Positions 53,221 to 61,927 of a stretch of DNA of 64,000 bases are shown here, piece after piece. How positions within the stretch are numbered: the first letter of the stretch is position 1; each line of letters begins with the position of its first letter. Origin of the DNA: Nocardioides palaemonis (GTDB taxonomy: Bacteria > Actinomycetota > Actinomycetes > Propionibacteriales > Nocardioidaceae); assembly GCF_018275325.1 (NCBI RefSeq), contig NZ_JAGVQR010000001.1, positions 2,294,001 through 2,358,000 of the forward strand, read 5' to 3'. The notes under the pieces were generated by a model, which worked only from the letters and a program-made list of their open reading frames with translations, was not told the DNA's origin and did not search any database. The position numbers and the translations under genes were made by a program.

Positions 53221-54369
53221 ATGAAGCGCCTGCTCGGGTCCGCCGCGGTGCTCACGTCGCTCGCCATCGCCGTCCCCCTTCCTCCGCTCGCAGCGGCTGC
53301 CGACGGCCACAGCGCGGTCGCGGTGCACGCCCAGCAGAAGGCGAAGCGGGCGAAGAAGGCGACGCGGTCGCCCGACCTGCTCGTCGGCAACGCGCGCGCC
53401 AACTCGCTCAGCGGCTGGGACGGCGACGACGTCATCAAGGGCCGGGGCGGGAAGGACTACCTGGCGGGCAACGCCGACGACGACACGATGTTCGGCGGCG
53501 GAGGCGACGACACCGTCCGGGGCGAGGCTGGTGACGACACCCTCTGGGGCGGGCCCGGCGACGACCTCGTGCAGGGTCACGACGGCGTCGACGTCCTCCA
53601 CGGCGAGGCCGGCGACGACACCCTGGACGCCGGGCCGGGCGACGACCTGGTCTACGGCGAGGACGGCGACGACCGCATCAGCGGCCACACCGGCGACGAC
53701 CAGATCTGGGCCGGTCCGGGCGACGACGTCGTCGACGCCTTCAAGGACGACGACATCGTCTACGGCGAGGACGGCCGCGACACGATCAACGGCTCCGAGG
53801 GCGACGACGTCATCTACGGGGGCCCGGGCGACGACAACCTCCCGGACCGCTCCGGCACGGTCGGCCCGGGCGGCAAGCACGGCCCGGGCGGGCTCTTCGG
53901 CGGCCCCGGCAACGACCAGGTCTTCGGCGAGGACGGCGCCGACGTCGTCTCCGGCCACGACGGTGACGACCTCGTCGACGGTGGGAGCGGCAACGACCTG
54001 CTCTCGGGCGGCAGCGGCAACGACGTCCTGGTCGACGGCTCCGGCGACGACAACGTCAAGGGCGACGAGGGCGACGACCTGCTCTTCATCGGCCCCGGAG
54101 CCGACAAGGTGTGGCCCGAGGAGGGCAACGACACCGTCTACCTCTTCGACGACGGCGTCGCCGACGTGATCCGCTGCGACGACATGGACACGGCCGAGCA
54201 GCGAGCACTGGCCGGCACGGACGACCGGGTCGTCTACGTCGGGCCGGTGGACCCGCTGGACGTCGTCTGGGACTCCTGCGAGGCCGTCACCTCGATCGCG
54301 TACCTGCCGTCCGGCTGGCCCTACGGTCCGGTGGGTGGCGTCTCGGGCGACGTCGCCGCCAGGCACTGA
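53221..54369 (+). CDS. Secreted RTX-like calcium-binding repeat protein
   Basis: 382 aa. Sec signal peptide (MKRLLGSAAVLTSLAIAVP, cleavage near residue 27), a basic spacer, then about 20 nonapeptide-like repeats of GDDxxxGxxG type from residue about 60 to 305 (GDDTLWGGPGDDLVQGHDG, GNDLLSGGSGNDVLVDGSG) that form a Ca-binding beta-roll. A non-repeat tail has two Cys (IRCDDMD and WDSCEAV). RTX proteins of Gram-negatives use type I secretion with a C-terminal signal; here a Sec signal is present and no such system is adjacent. Function unknown, possibly cell-surface. Confidence 0.88.
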   Translation: MKRLLGSAAVLTSLAIAVPLPPLAAAADGHSAVAVHAQQKAKRAKKATRSPDLLVGNARANSLSGWDGDDVIKGRGGKDYLAGNADDDTMFGGGGDDTVRGEAGDDTLWGGPGDDLVQGHDGVDVLHGEAGDDTLDAGPGDDLVYGEDGDDRISGHTGDDQIWAGPGDDVVDAFKDDDIVYGEDGRDTINGSEGDDVIYGGPGDDNLPDRSGTVGPGGKHGPGGLFGGPGNDQVFGEDGADVVSGHDGDDLVDGGSGNDLLSGGSGNDVLVDGSGDDNVKGDEGDDLLFIGPGADKVWPEEGNDTVYLFDDGVADVIRCDDMDTAEQRALAGTDDRVVYVGPVDPLDVVWDSCEAVTSIAYLPSGWPYGPVGGVSGDVAARH

Positions 54370-54399
54370 GCCACCCCCGGGCGGTCTGCCCGCGCACCC

Positions 54400-55089
54400 T
54401 CACTCGTCGGTGGGCAGCTCCCCCGTGTCCAGGACGTGCTGGGCGACGGCGAACAGCTTCATGTTCTGCTGCGAAGAGATCCGCTTGAGCACCTCGAACG
54501 CCTGGGACGAGGTCAGCCGGTAGCGCTCGCGCAGGATGCCGGTGGCCTCGCCGATGAGCTGCCTGCTCCTCATGGCGGTGTGCATCTGGTCGCGCGTCGC
54601 GGCTGCGCTGAGCCCGACGGCCGCGTGGGCGGCGATGACCAGCCCGTCGAGCCGGTCGTCCTCGGTGAAGGCGTCCGGGATGCGGGAGTAGAGGTTGAGC
54701 GCACCCAGGGTGGTCCGGTCCACGTAGAGCCGGAAGCCCATGTAGGACCGGACGCCGGTGAGCTCGACCGTCCGAGCGGCCCACCGGGGCCACGGCGCAC
54801 CGCTGGTGAGGTCGTCGATGACGCAGACGTCGGTCGTGCGCAGCTCGTCGAGGCACGGTCCGTCACCGAGGTCGTACTGCATCTCGTCGAGCAGGGCGAC
54901 GTCCGGGCTGGTCGCGGCACGGGTCGTGACGCCACCGCGCTCCACGGTGCACACGCCGGCGAGGTCGCACACGTCGATCAGGTCGGTCGCCATCTCGACG
55001 GCACGCTGCAGGGTGTCGGCGGTGACACGTTGTGCGGCGAGACCGCGGGCGGCCTCGGCGAGCTGCTGGTTGAACGTCTGCCTGTCCAT
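54400..55089 (-). CDS. GAF-ANTAR RNA-binding antiterminator-type regulator
   Basis: 229 aa. GAF domain (about residues 20-160; LGDGPCLDELRTTDVCVIDDL, GVRSYMGFRLYVDRTTLGALNLYS) and ANTAR domain (about 168-222; MRSRQLIGEATGILRERYRLTSSQAFEVLKRISSQQN). ANTAR binds RNA hairpins and causes antitermination on a signal. ATG 55089 fits the family start; the longer frame is rejected. Divergent from a receiver protein across a region with palindromes. Confidence 0.9.
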   Translation of the reverse strand: MDRQTFNQQLAEAARGLAAQRVTADTLQRAVEMATDLIDVCDLAGVCTVERGGVTTRAATSPDVALLDEMQYDLGDGPCLDELRTTDVCVIDDLTSGAPWPRWAARTVELTGVRSYMGFRLYVDRTTLGALNLYSRIPDAFTEDDRLDGLVIAAHAAVGLSAAATRDQMHTAMRSRQLIGEATGILRERYRLTSSQAFEVLKRISSQQNMKLFAVAQHVLDTGELPTDE

Positions 55090-55170
55090 CGGGTGCAGGT
55101 CCTTCGTGCTGCGAGCGATGGAGACGCCGGGTCTGGACGTCCGCGGGGAGGTGGCTGCAGGTGCTGCCGG

Positions 55171-55212
55171 GACGATTGTGCACGATCGCGGAGGCGCTCG
55201 GCGACAATCGTC
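55171..55212. promoter_or_regulatory. Inverted repeats in the GAF-ANTAR/receiver intergenic region
   Basis: GACGATTGT (55171-55179) and ACAATCGTC (55204-55212) are perfect 9-bp complements, 24 nt apart. The left arm also belongs to CGAT-N-GTGCAC-N-ATCG (55173-55188). They sit 82 nt from the GAF-ANTAR start and 149 nt from the receiver start. The remaining 271-nt gap has no gene. Confidence 0.5.
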
Positions 55213-55360
55213 AGCTCGGGACGTTGGTCCCGACCTCCCGCGACGACCGTCCCGGAGCGACCGAGCGCCGGTGCACCTGAGCCGACGCGCGGCTAGCCTC
55301 GATCCGGGCTCGGGACTTCGACCGGTCGAGGGCGCGACCGGCAAGCGTGGGGAGCGAGAC

Positions 55361-55879
55361 ATGGCGGACGTGCTGCTCGTGGACGACGACGACGACGTCC
55401 GGGAGGTCGTCGCGCTCAGGCTCCGGCGCTCCGGCCACCGGGTGCACTCGTTCGGCGACCCCCGCCAGGTCCTGCCCTTCGTCGCGACCACGCCGGTCGA
55501 CGTGGTCGTGCTCGACTGGCACATGCCCCACCTGAGCGGCGGCGAGCTGTGTGCGCGCCTGCGGATGCTGCCCCACCTCGCCGAGGTCCCCGTGGTCGTC
55601 GCGACCGCGTTCAGCGACGGCGACACCCGCGAGCAGGCCCTCGCGGCCGGTGTCACGGCCTTCCTGCCCAAGCCGTTCGCCCTGACGGAGCTGGACTCCC
55701 TCGTCACCGTGCTGCTGCGCCGCGGCGCGGACGACGCCGCGCCGGACCTCCCGTGGGCCAGACGACCGCTGCTCAAGGTCTTCGTGCGCCCGCACGACTC
55801 GTGCCCGAGGACGGCGTGCGGCGACCTCGAGTGCCCCGAGCGGGTGTCGGCGTGTGCCGCCCCGCTCGCCCGCCTCTGA
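55361..55879 (+). CDS. Receiver-domain response regulator with Cys-containing tail
   Basis: 172 aa. CheY-like domain at residues 1-120: acidic cluster VDDDDDVRE, phospho-acceptor Asp in VVLDWHMPHLSGGEL (about 52), T in ATAFSDG, K in LPKPFAL. No DNA-binding output domain. The C-terminal extension of about 50 residues (HDSCPRTACGDLECPERVSAC) has four spaced Cys and might bind metal. ATG 55361 with GGGAGCGAG upstream. No adjacent kinase; the nearest is at 59.6-61.8 kb. Confidence 0.88.
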   Translation: MADVLLVDDDDDVREVVALRLRRSGHRVHSFGDPRQVLPFVATTPVDVVVLDWHMPHLSGGELCARLRMLPHLAEVPVVVATAFSDGDTREQALAAGVTAFLPKPFALTELDSLVTVLLRRGADDAAPDLPWARRPLLKVFVRPHDSCPRTACGDLECPERVSACAAPLARL

Positions 55880-55931
55880 GCACCCTCTCGTCTGCTGGCG
55901 CCGACCGTGCCGGTCGGGGTACAACTCGGCC

Positions 55932-56792
55932 ATGGTCGACCCCGGACGAGGCGAGGCGCCCGGGCGCGGACGCATCGGTCGTCGCATCGGTCGTCGCGGC
56001 CTGCTCACAGCTGGCGCGTCGACCGTGGCGCTCGGCGCGGTCGGCTGGCAGGTCGCTCCCCCGCAGTACGCCGAACGGCTCCGCACCGGGCTCGGCATCG
56101 GGCCGGAGGCCTTCGTCCCGGACGATCCTGAGGGCGAGGTCCGCGTCGAGCGGGTGACCTCGCAGGCCATGGGAGGGGTGGACCTGTTCACCGCCGTCCC
56201 CGCGGGACACGGGGACGGCGCGGGGCTCCCGGTCGTCGTCGTCCTGCACGGCTCCAGCGCCTCGGCTGCCGCGCTGCGAGACTTCGGCCTCGGCCGCTTC
56301 GTCACCGCCGCGGTCAGGGCCGGTGCGCCGCCCTTCGTCCTCGCCGGCACCGACGACGGGCCCGCAGGCTGGGTGGCGGACGGGCGGGTCGACCCGCCGC
56401 GGATGCTGCGCGACGAGCTGCCGGGCTGGCTCGCCGAGCGCGGGTTCGACGCCGAGCGGCGGGCCCTGTGGGGCTGGTCGCGCGGCGGGTACGGCGCCCT
56501 GCGGTTCGCGCTCGACGAGCCCGCGTGGGCAGCCGGGTTGGCGCTCTTCAGCCCCGCCATCGGTCCGGGCGACCCGCTGCTGGGCGACCTGGCGCCGCTG
56601 GCCGGCCTCCCCTGGGGCTTGTGGTGCGGGAGCTGGGACCCGTTCCGCGACGGCGCGGCCGCCCTCGCCGAGACCGCTCCCGTCGCCCCGGACCCGTGGG
56701 TCACCGGCGACGGCGGGCACACCCGCGCGTACTGGAACGACCACACCCTCGAGATGCTCGACTGGCTCACCGGGACGCTGCCGCCGGCTTGA
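55932..56792 (+). CDS. Tat-type exported alpha/beta-hydrolase (esterase-like)
   Basis: 286 aa. N-terminus GRRIGRRGLLTAGASTVALGAVG looks like a twin-arginine signal when read as RRxLL; the repeated RIGRRIGRR comes from a 12-nt DNA duplication. The hydrolase domain has an oxyanion HGSSAS, nucleophile elbow GWSRGGYGAL (about residues 178-187), and a final His in GGHTRAYW. It resembles esterase D/mycolyltransferase-like serine hydrolases. Substrate unknown. A hairpin terminator follows. Confidence 0.82.
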   Translation: MVDPGRGEAPGRGRIGRRIGRRGLLTAGASTVALGAVGWQVAPPQYAERLRTGLGIGPEAFVPDDPEGEVRVERVTSQAMGGVDLFTAVPAGHGDGAGLPVVVVLHGSSASAAALRDFGLGRFVTAAVRAGAPPFVLAGTDDGPAGWVADGRVDPPRMLRDELPGWLAERGFDAERRALWGWSRGGYGALRFALDEPAWAAGLALFSPAIGPGDPLLGDLAPLAGLPWGLWCGSWDPFRDGAAALAETAPVAPDPWVTGDGGHTRAYWNDHTLEMLDWLTGTLPPA

Positions 56793-56793
56793 C

Positions 56794-56828
56794 GGACCCG
56801 GACGCCCGCCGGCTGGGCGTCCGGGTCC
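56794..56828 (+). terminator. Hairpin terminator after the hydrolase
   Basis: A perfect 14-bp stem (GGACCCGGACGCCC and complement) with a 7-nt loop, 1 nt after the stop codon. Confidence 0.75.
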
Positions 56829-56910
56829 TGGTCGATCAGCCGTGTGCTTGACGGAGCGACCTGCCCGACCAGTACCCCTTTCGTGCCCGGAACATCCCCG
56901 CGGGGTGGCC

Positions 56911-59541
56911 TCACTCGTCGGTCCCCTGGCCCCCTGCGTCCTCGTTGCACTCGATCTGTGGAGGCTCCTCACCCGCGATGGCGAGGAGCTGGAGCGGCGC
57001 GACGCGAGGACCGCGGATGGCGAAGGACAGCGCACCCGCTCGTGACAGCCGTCCGCGGCGGTCCTCGTAGAGGTACCCGTCGGTCTGTCGGGCACCCACG
57101 GTGTACATGCACTCGTCGAACCGGTCGATCTCGGCGACCGGCTCCGCCAGGTCCTCGACGTGCTCCTCCAGCGCCGCGACCCGGTCCCGCAGGTCTGCCG
57201 TGCCAGTGCCGGGACGGTCGACGCCCTCGCCCGGGTCCGCGCCGCATCCCGCGCGGCCGCGCCGTCCGGCGCGGGCCAGGAGCTGGTAGTCCGGGTCGTC
57301 CCACGCGCTGGTGTCGAGGTCGATCGCTGGCCGGTAGCGCGGACGCTGCCCGGAACCGCGCCCGGTGAGGTAGCCCAGCCGCTGCCACGACGCTCCCGCC
57401 TCGGTGACCGGCACCCCGACCAGGCACGACTCCCACCGGTCGAAGCGCTGCGCGCGACGTCCGACCTCGCGAGCGCCCGCCTCGAGGTCGGCGAGCCCCT
57501 GCCGCAGGTCGGGCGACGGCGTACGGTCCGGGACGGAGAGCCGCGGCTCCGCGCCCGTGCCGTTCGGGTCGGGTGCCCGCGACAGGCACCGCCGGGATGT
57601 CGCGAGGTCGAGCAGGCGCCAGTCGGCCGGCCCGTGGCGGACGACCGAGAGCGCCGGCCGCAGGTCCACTCCGGTGTAGTCGCGCTCGTCGTAGCGGTAG
57701 CCCCAGCGGTGCCGCGGGTCGCCTCGCCGGGCGACCCGCACGCCGGTCAGGCACCCCCTGATCTCGGAGAAGCGATCGGCCCGGGACCGGAGGTCGGTGA
57801 GCTGTCGGTCGAGCCGCGCCAGGCGGCCGCGCAGCGACCCGGCCCGGAGCCGGTGGTCCGGAGCGCCACCCGTCGTCTCCCAGCCCACCACCACCGGACG
57901 CGGAGCGGGTCCTGCGAGGACGGGCTCCGGCGGGACCCCGGCCGCCGGCCTCGCCCGCCCGGCGCTGCCCGGCCGACCCCGGCCGCTCTGTGCGGCGCCG
58001 ATGTCGCAGCGTGCCCGGGCGTCCCGCGGTCGGCCCTGCGCGTCGTGCGCGAGCACCTCCCGCCACGACAGGTAGCCGGCGAGCAGCTGGCCGGCCGGGA
58101 TCGGGCGGGGCAGCACGGACGGGTCGCCGGCGCAGCGGGCGCGCGGCAGCGCGCGACGCACGGGGCTGTCGCGGCGAGGCACCAGCACGAACCCGCGCGG
58201 GTCGTCCTCGAGCGGCCTCAGCTGCGGGTCGACGCCGCGGACGTCGGTCTGGTGATCGAGGTGGCAGGTCTCGTCGCTGACGAAGTTGAACCCGTGCGAG
58301 GACGCTGCGTACACCCGGCAGCTGCGACGGGTCGGGATCGTGTCGCCGGTCACCCCCTCGACGACGGGCGGACCGACGATCGTGGCGAAGCTGGTGAACG
58401 GACCACCGGCTCCCAGCTCGCCGCCCACCGACGCGATGTTGGAGACGACCGTGGAGTGGACGAGGTCCATCGATCCTGCCGACAGCAGCCCGCCGCCCTC
58501 ACCCTCGGCGTAGTTGTTCGCCACGGTGGCGTTGACCAGCACCATGTCGCCGCGCGACCACAGCCCACCGCCCGGATGGGCGACGGCCAGGTTGCGCGCG
58601 ACGGTGGAGTTGACGACCAGGACGTCGTCCTCACCCGAGATCGCGCCGCCGCGGTCGTCGGCCCGGTTGCCGATGAGGGTGGAGTCGTAGACCGCGACGT
58701 CGCCGTCGAGGGTGAAGATCGCGCCACCCGGCCCGTCCGCGGCGCTGCCGTCGATGTGCGAGCTGATCACGGTGACGTCGCCGTCCTCGTCGGTGTAGAG
58801 AGCGCCGCCGTCGCCGTCGGTGGTGTTGCCGTCGATCTCCGAGCGCACCACCAGGATGTCCCCGGTGGACCCGATGGCGCCGCCGGACCCGTCGACGAGG
58901 TTGTTGCCGAGGACCGAGTCGTAGACCTGGACGCCGCCTCGCCGGGCGTAGAGCCCGCCACCGTCGTCGTTGGCCAGGTTGCCGGTGATGCGCGAGCGGT
59001 GCACGGTGATCCGCCGCATCGAGAACACCCCGCCGCCCGGCTCCTCGGCCAGGTTCTGGAAGACCACGACGCCCCGCAGCATCACCTCGCCGCGCGAGGT
59101 CAGCGCGGCCCCGGGTCCGTCCGCTCCGCCCCGGGTGAGCGTGACCCGACGGATGTCGAGGTAGCCAGTGCCGTCCTGGCGCAGCAGCCGCTTCTCGAAA
59201 CAGGTCTGTTGCAGCACGTGGTCGTGGCCGTCGAGCACCAGGGGGTACGGCGACTCGCGGATCGGGTCGCCGGCCTCGCAGTTGCGCAGCAGGATGTCGG
59301 CCCCCAGGTCGATGCGACGGCGCAGCGGGTCGGTCCAGGCCGCGCGCAGCTCCTCCTCGGTCCGGACCACGTCCACCCGCGGGCCCACCGGCGCAGGGTG
59401 CCGTGGTGATCCCGCCGCGAGCACCGCCGACGTGACGGCGGAGGGACGTGGACCACCACCCTCAGGCACGGCGCAGGTCGCGGCCGCGAGGACCGCGGCG
59501 GACGCCAGGAGGGCGCGGCGACGCCAGCAGCCATGCACCAT
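56911..59541 (-). CDS. Large secreted right-handed beta-helix protein with threefold Cys-repeat C-terminus
   Basis: 876 aa. A signal peptide (residues 1-24, cleavage or lipobox near ATCAVP) is followed by a parallel beta-helix at about 60-400 made of 20- to 24-residue coils of the form VVxSTxxGNxADDxGGAI, the choice-of-anchor Q/polymorphic outer membrane protein pattern. A Pro-rich linker (to about 575) leads to three copies of an about 95-residue module (roughly 580-675, 690-785, 790-870). Each has a coiled-coil-like helix, RFxEIRGCLTGV or RFDRWESCLVGV or RFDECMYTV, and a closing Cys (RRCLS, GRAGCG, QIEC). The start has GGGGAGG 5 nt upstream. No enzyme motif seen; likely a cell-surface or matrix protein. 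Confidence 0.82.
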   Translation of the reverse strand: MVHGCWRRRALLASAAVLAAATCAVPEGGGPRPSAVTSAVLAAGSPRHPAPVGPRVDVVRTEEELRAAWTDPLRRRIDLGADILLRNCEAGDPIRESPYPLVLDGHDHVLQQTCFEKRLLRQDGTGYLDIRRVTLTRGGADGPGAALTSRGEVMLRGVVVFQNLAEEPGGGVFSMRRITVHRSRITGNLANDDGGGLYARRGGVQVYDSVLGNNLVDGSGGAIGSTGDILVVRSEIDGNTTDGDGGALYTDEDGDVTVISSHIDGSAADGPGGAIFTLDGDVAVYDSTLIGNRADDRGGAISGEDDVLVVNSTVARNLAVAHPGGGLWSRGDMVLVNATVANNYAEGEGGGLLSAGSMDLVHSTVVSNIASVGGELGAGGPFTSFATIVGPPVVEGVTGDTIPTRRSCRVYAASSHGFNFVSDETCHLDHQTDVRGVDPQLRPLEDDPRGFVLVPRRDSPVRRALPRARCAGDPSVLPRPIPAGQLLAGYLSWREVLAHDAQGRPRDARARCDIGAAQSGRGRPGSAGRARPAAGVPPEPVLAGPAPRPVVVGWETTGGAPDHRLRAGSLRGRLARLDRQLTDLRSRADRFSEIRGCLTGVRVARRGDPRHRWGYRYDERDYTGVDLRPALSVVRHGPADWRLLDLATSRRCLSRAPDPNGTGAEPRLSVPDRTPSPDLRQGLADLEAGAREVGRRAQRFDRWESCLVGVPVTEAGASWQRLGYLTGRGSGQRPRYRPAIDLDTSAWDDPDYQLLARAGRRGRAGCGADPGEGVDRPGTGTADLRDRVAALEEHVEDLAEPVAEIDRFDECMYTVGARQTDGYLYEDRRGRLSRAGALSFAIRGPRVAPLQLLAIAGEEPPQIECNEDAGGQGTDE

Positions 59542-59626
59542 CTCGTCCTCCCCTGGCCGAGCGTCCTCCCAGCGTAGGAACGGGGACGGCGGTGCCCGGG
59601 AGGCGCGCCGCACCGCGGCGGCGGGC

Positions 59627-61753
59627 TCAGTGCCGGAGCGGCTCCGGTGGGTGAGGCACCGTGATCGTGACCGTCGAACCCTGCCCACCCGGGGCGGGGC
59701 CGAGCGCGATGGTCCCGCCGTGCCGCTCGACGGCGCGCGCGCAGATCGCCAGCCCGAGCCCGGCCCCCGAGCGCGAACGGGCCGTCGCCCGGACCCGGGT
59801 GAAGCCGTCGAAGACGGTCGTGCGCATCTCCTCGGGGACGCCGACGCCGTTGTCGGTGACCTCCACGACCGTGACGGCACGGTCGGCGTCTCGGCCAGCG
59901 GTCACCTCCACGAACGGTCGGACGTCGTCGGCGGTGTACTTGACCGCGTTGCCGACGACGTTGGCGAGAACCTGCCGGATGAGGACCGGGTCGGCGACGA
60001 GGACGGGCTGCCCGGTGAACGTGACGACGGGGTCACGACCGCCGGCCGCGGCCACCTCCTCCGTCACGTCCGCGACCAGGGTCTCGAGGTCGACCGGCTG
60101 CAGGTCGAGCGGCGCGCTGCTCGCCGTGGCGTAGTCGAGGAGGTCGCCGATGAGGCGCCCCATCCGGGCTCCGGTCGCGGTGATGCGTCCGAGCGCCTCG
60201 ACGGTGTCGTCGTCGTGGACGCCTCGGTCCCGGAGGTGGTCGGTGAGCACCTCGACCCACGTCGTCATCGCGGCCAGCGGGTTGCGCAGGTCGTGCGCCA
60301 CCGCACCGGTGAAGGTCTCGAGGTCGCGGACGTGCTGGCGGTGGGCGGTGTCGTCGCGCATGGAGACGACCGCGAGCCGCCGGTCGTCCGGTCCCGCGAG
60401 GTCGAGGGGGTCGGCGCGCACGCTGACGTACGTGTCGGTGCCGCCGCCGATGTCTCCCACCAACCGCGCCTCCCTCCGCACGACGAACGACGCGGAGGCC
60501 GGCTCCCCGGTGGTGAGCGCGACGGCGTGGGGCATGGCGGCGAGGTCCAGTGGCTCGCCGTCGGCGCGCCGGACGCCGTAGCGCCCGGGATGGTCGGTCT
60601 CGGTGATCTGGTCGGCCGGGCCGGGCACCATCCTCGCTGCCGCGCTGTTGCGGACGAGCACCCGTCCCCGGTCGTCGATCACCGCGACGCCGTAGTGCAG
60701 CCGGTCGGTGACCGCGTCGAGGAGCCGGGCGCGCTCGTCGGCGTCGCGACGAGCCTCGATGAGCTCGACGGCCATCTCGTGCCGTTCCCGGATCGCCCAC
60801 GACAGGGTGAGGGCGACGGCCGTCTGGACGAGGACGAAGACGCGGACGACGAGGGCCCGCACCTCGGGGTCGGGGATCGAGCTGAACGGGCCCAGGTCGG
60901 CGAGGGTGGCGAGGATCGCCGCGCTCCCGGCGGCGGTGATGTAGACCGACGTGACGAGCGGCGCGAACCGGAACCCGACGTAGGCGCTGAGCGCGACCAG
61001 CAGGAAGGCCAGGGACATGCCCTGGGGGCGGTCGAAGACGAGCAGCATCGCGACCACGGTCACGACCGCCGTTGCGCCGAGCTCGGCGGGCCAGTCGGGG
61101 CGACGCTCGTTGACGACGAGGTCCGCCCACGCGACGCCCCGGCGGCGCGCGTGGCGCGTGGCGACCACCGCGAGCCCCAGACCCGCCACCACGAACACCC
61201 CCGTCGTGCTGCGCACCATCCATCCGAGGGCCGTGGAGGTCGAGACGTCCCCGGTCTGGAGCAGCACCGCCACCAGCCCGACCGGCGCGCTGAGCACACC
61301 GGCGGTCACGGCCGCGCCGGCGAGGGCGACGACGCCACGGGTCGATCCCATGATCAGCTCGGAGCCACCGGAGGTGTCGACGCCGGCGTCGGGGGCGGTG
61401 CCGTGGCGTGCCATCACCCACCGGGCGCTGCACGCCATCACGCCGGTGGCGAGCGCGTAGGCGATCGCGGGCGCGACCGGCACGCCGACGACGACACCCA
61501 GGAGCGCTGTGCCCGCCAGCAGCAGGGCGACGGTCGCCGACAGGAGGCGTCGCGGCGTCTGCTGCAGCCAGAGCGCGGCGACGCCGGACGCCGGCCAGAA
61601 CAGCACGTGCCCGCTCGCGGGAGCCGCGGTGAGCCAGCCGGCCACGATCGCCGCCGAGTAGACAGCAGCCCACACCACGGTCCTCGCCGGGACTGCCAGC
61701 ACGGGCGCCCACACGTACGACCGCGCCGTCTCCTCGTCCCCAGCCACGCCCAC
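59627..61753 (-). CDS. Membrane sensor histidine kinase with PAS domain
   Basis: 708 aa. An N-terminal integral membrane sensor of about eight helices (residues 20-290, MASE1-like: GHVLFWPASGVAALWL) is followed by a coiled segment and a PAS-like domain (about 320-450; YGVAVIDDRGRVLVRNSAAARM). Then come HisKA with H-box GAVAHDLRNPLAAM (His about 485) and HATPase (NVVGNAVKYTADDV, DNGVGVPEEM, GAGLGLAICARAV). GTG 61753 follows GGAGGACGAG and removes a disordered Arg-rich extension. The receiver gene at 61928 ends 174 nt upstream on the same strand, its likely partner. Confidence 0.9.
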   Translation of the reverse strand: MGVAGDEETARSYVWAPVLAVPARTVVWAAVYSAAIVAGWLTAAPASGHVLFWPASGVAALWLQQTPRRLLSATVALLLAGTALLGVVVGVPVAPAIAYALATGVMACSARWVMARHGTAPDAGVDTSGGSELIMGSTRGVVALAGAAVTAGVLSAPVGLVAVLLQTGDVSTSTALGWMVRSTTGVFVVAGLGLAVVATRHARRRGVAWADLVVNERRPDWPAELGATAVVTVVAMLLVFDRPQGMSLAFLLVALSAYVGFRFAPLVTSVYITAAGSAAILATLADLGPFSSIPDPEVRALVVRVFVLVQTAVALTLSWAIRERHEMAVELIEARRDADERARLLDAVTDRLHYGVAVIDDRGRVLVRNSAAARMVPGPADQITETDHPGRYGVRRADGEPLDLAAMPHAVALTTGEPASASFVVRREARLVGDIGGGTDTYVSVRADPLDLAGPDDRRLAVVSMRDDTAHRQHVRDLETFTGAVAHDLRNPLAAMTTWVEVLTDHLRDRGVHDDDTVEALGRITATGARMGRLIGDLLDYATASSAPLDLQPVDLETLVADVTEEVAAAGGRDPVVTFTGQPVLVADPVLIRQVLANVVGNAVKYTADDVRPFVEVTAGRDADRAVTVVEVTDNGVGVPEEMRTTVFDGFTRVRATARSRSGAGLGLAICARAVERHGGTIALGPAPGGQGSTVTITVPHPPEPLRH

Positions 61754-61927
61754 CTCGTCCTCCGCCCTCCGCACCACCCCCGCTCCACGACGGAACCTAG
61801 GGCCGCGGCGGCTGCGCCCACCACGGTCGAAGGTCCCGTGCCCACCGTTCGATCGGGCGGGTCCGCACCGTCCGTCGGTGTCATCCGACGACGACCGTCC
61901 GGACGCCTCCCGCACCGTGGCCGCGGC

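Noticed and set aside
53430..54130. Regular short DNA repeats resembling a CRISPR or satellite
   Set aside because: They are the codons of GDDxxxG calcium-binding repeats. Units vary and no spacer/repeat pattern exists.
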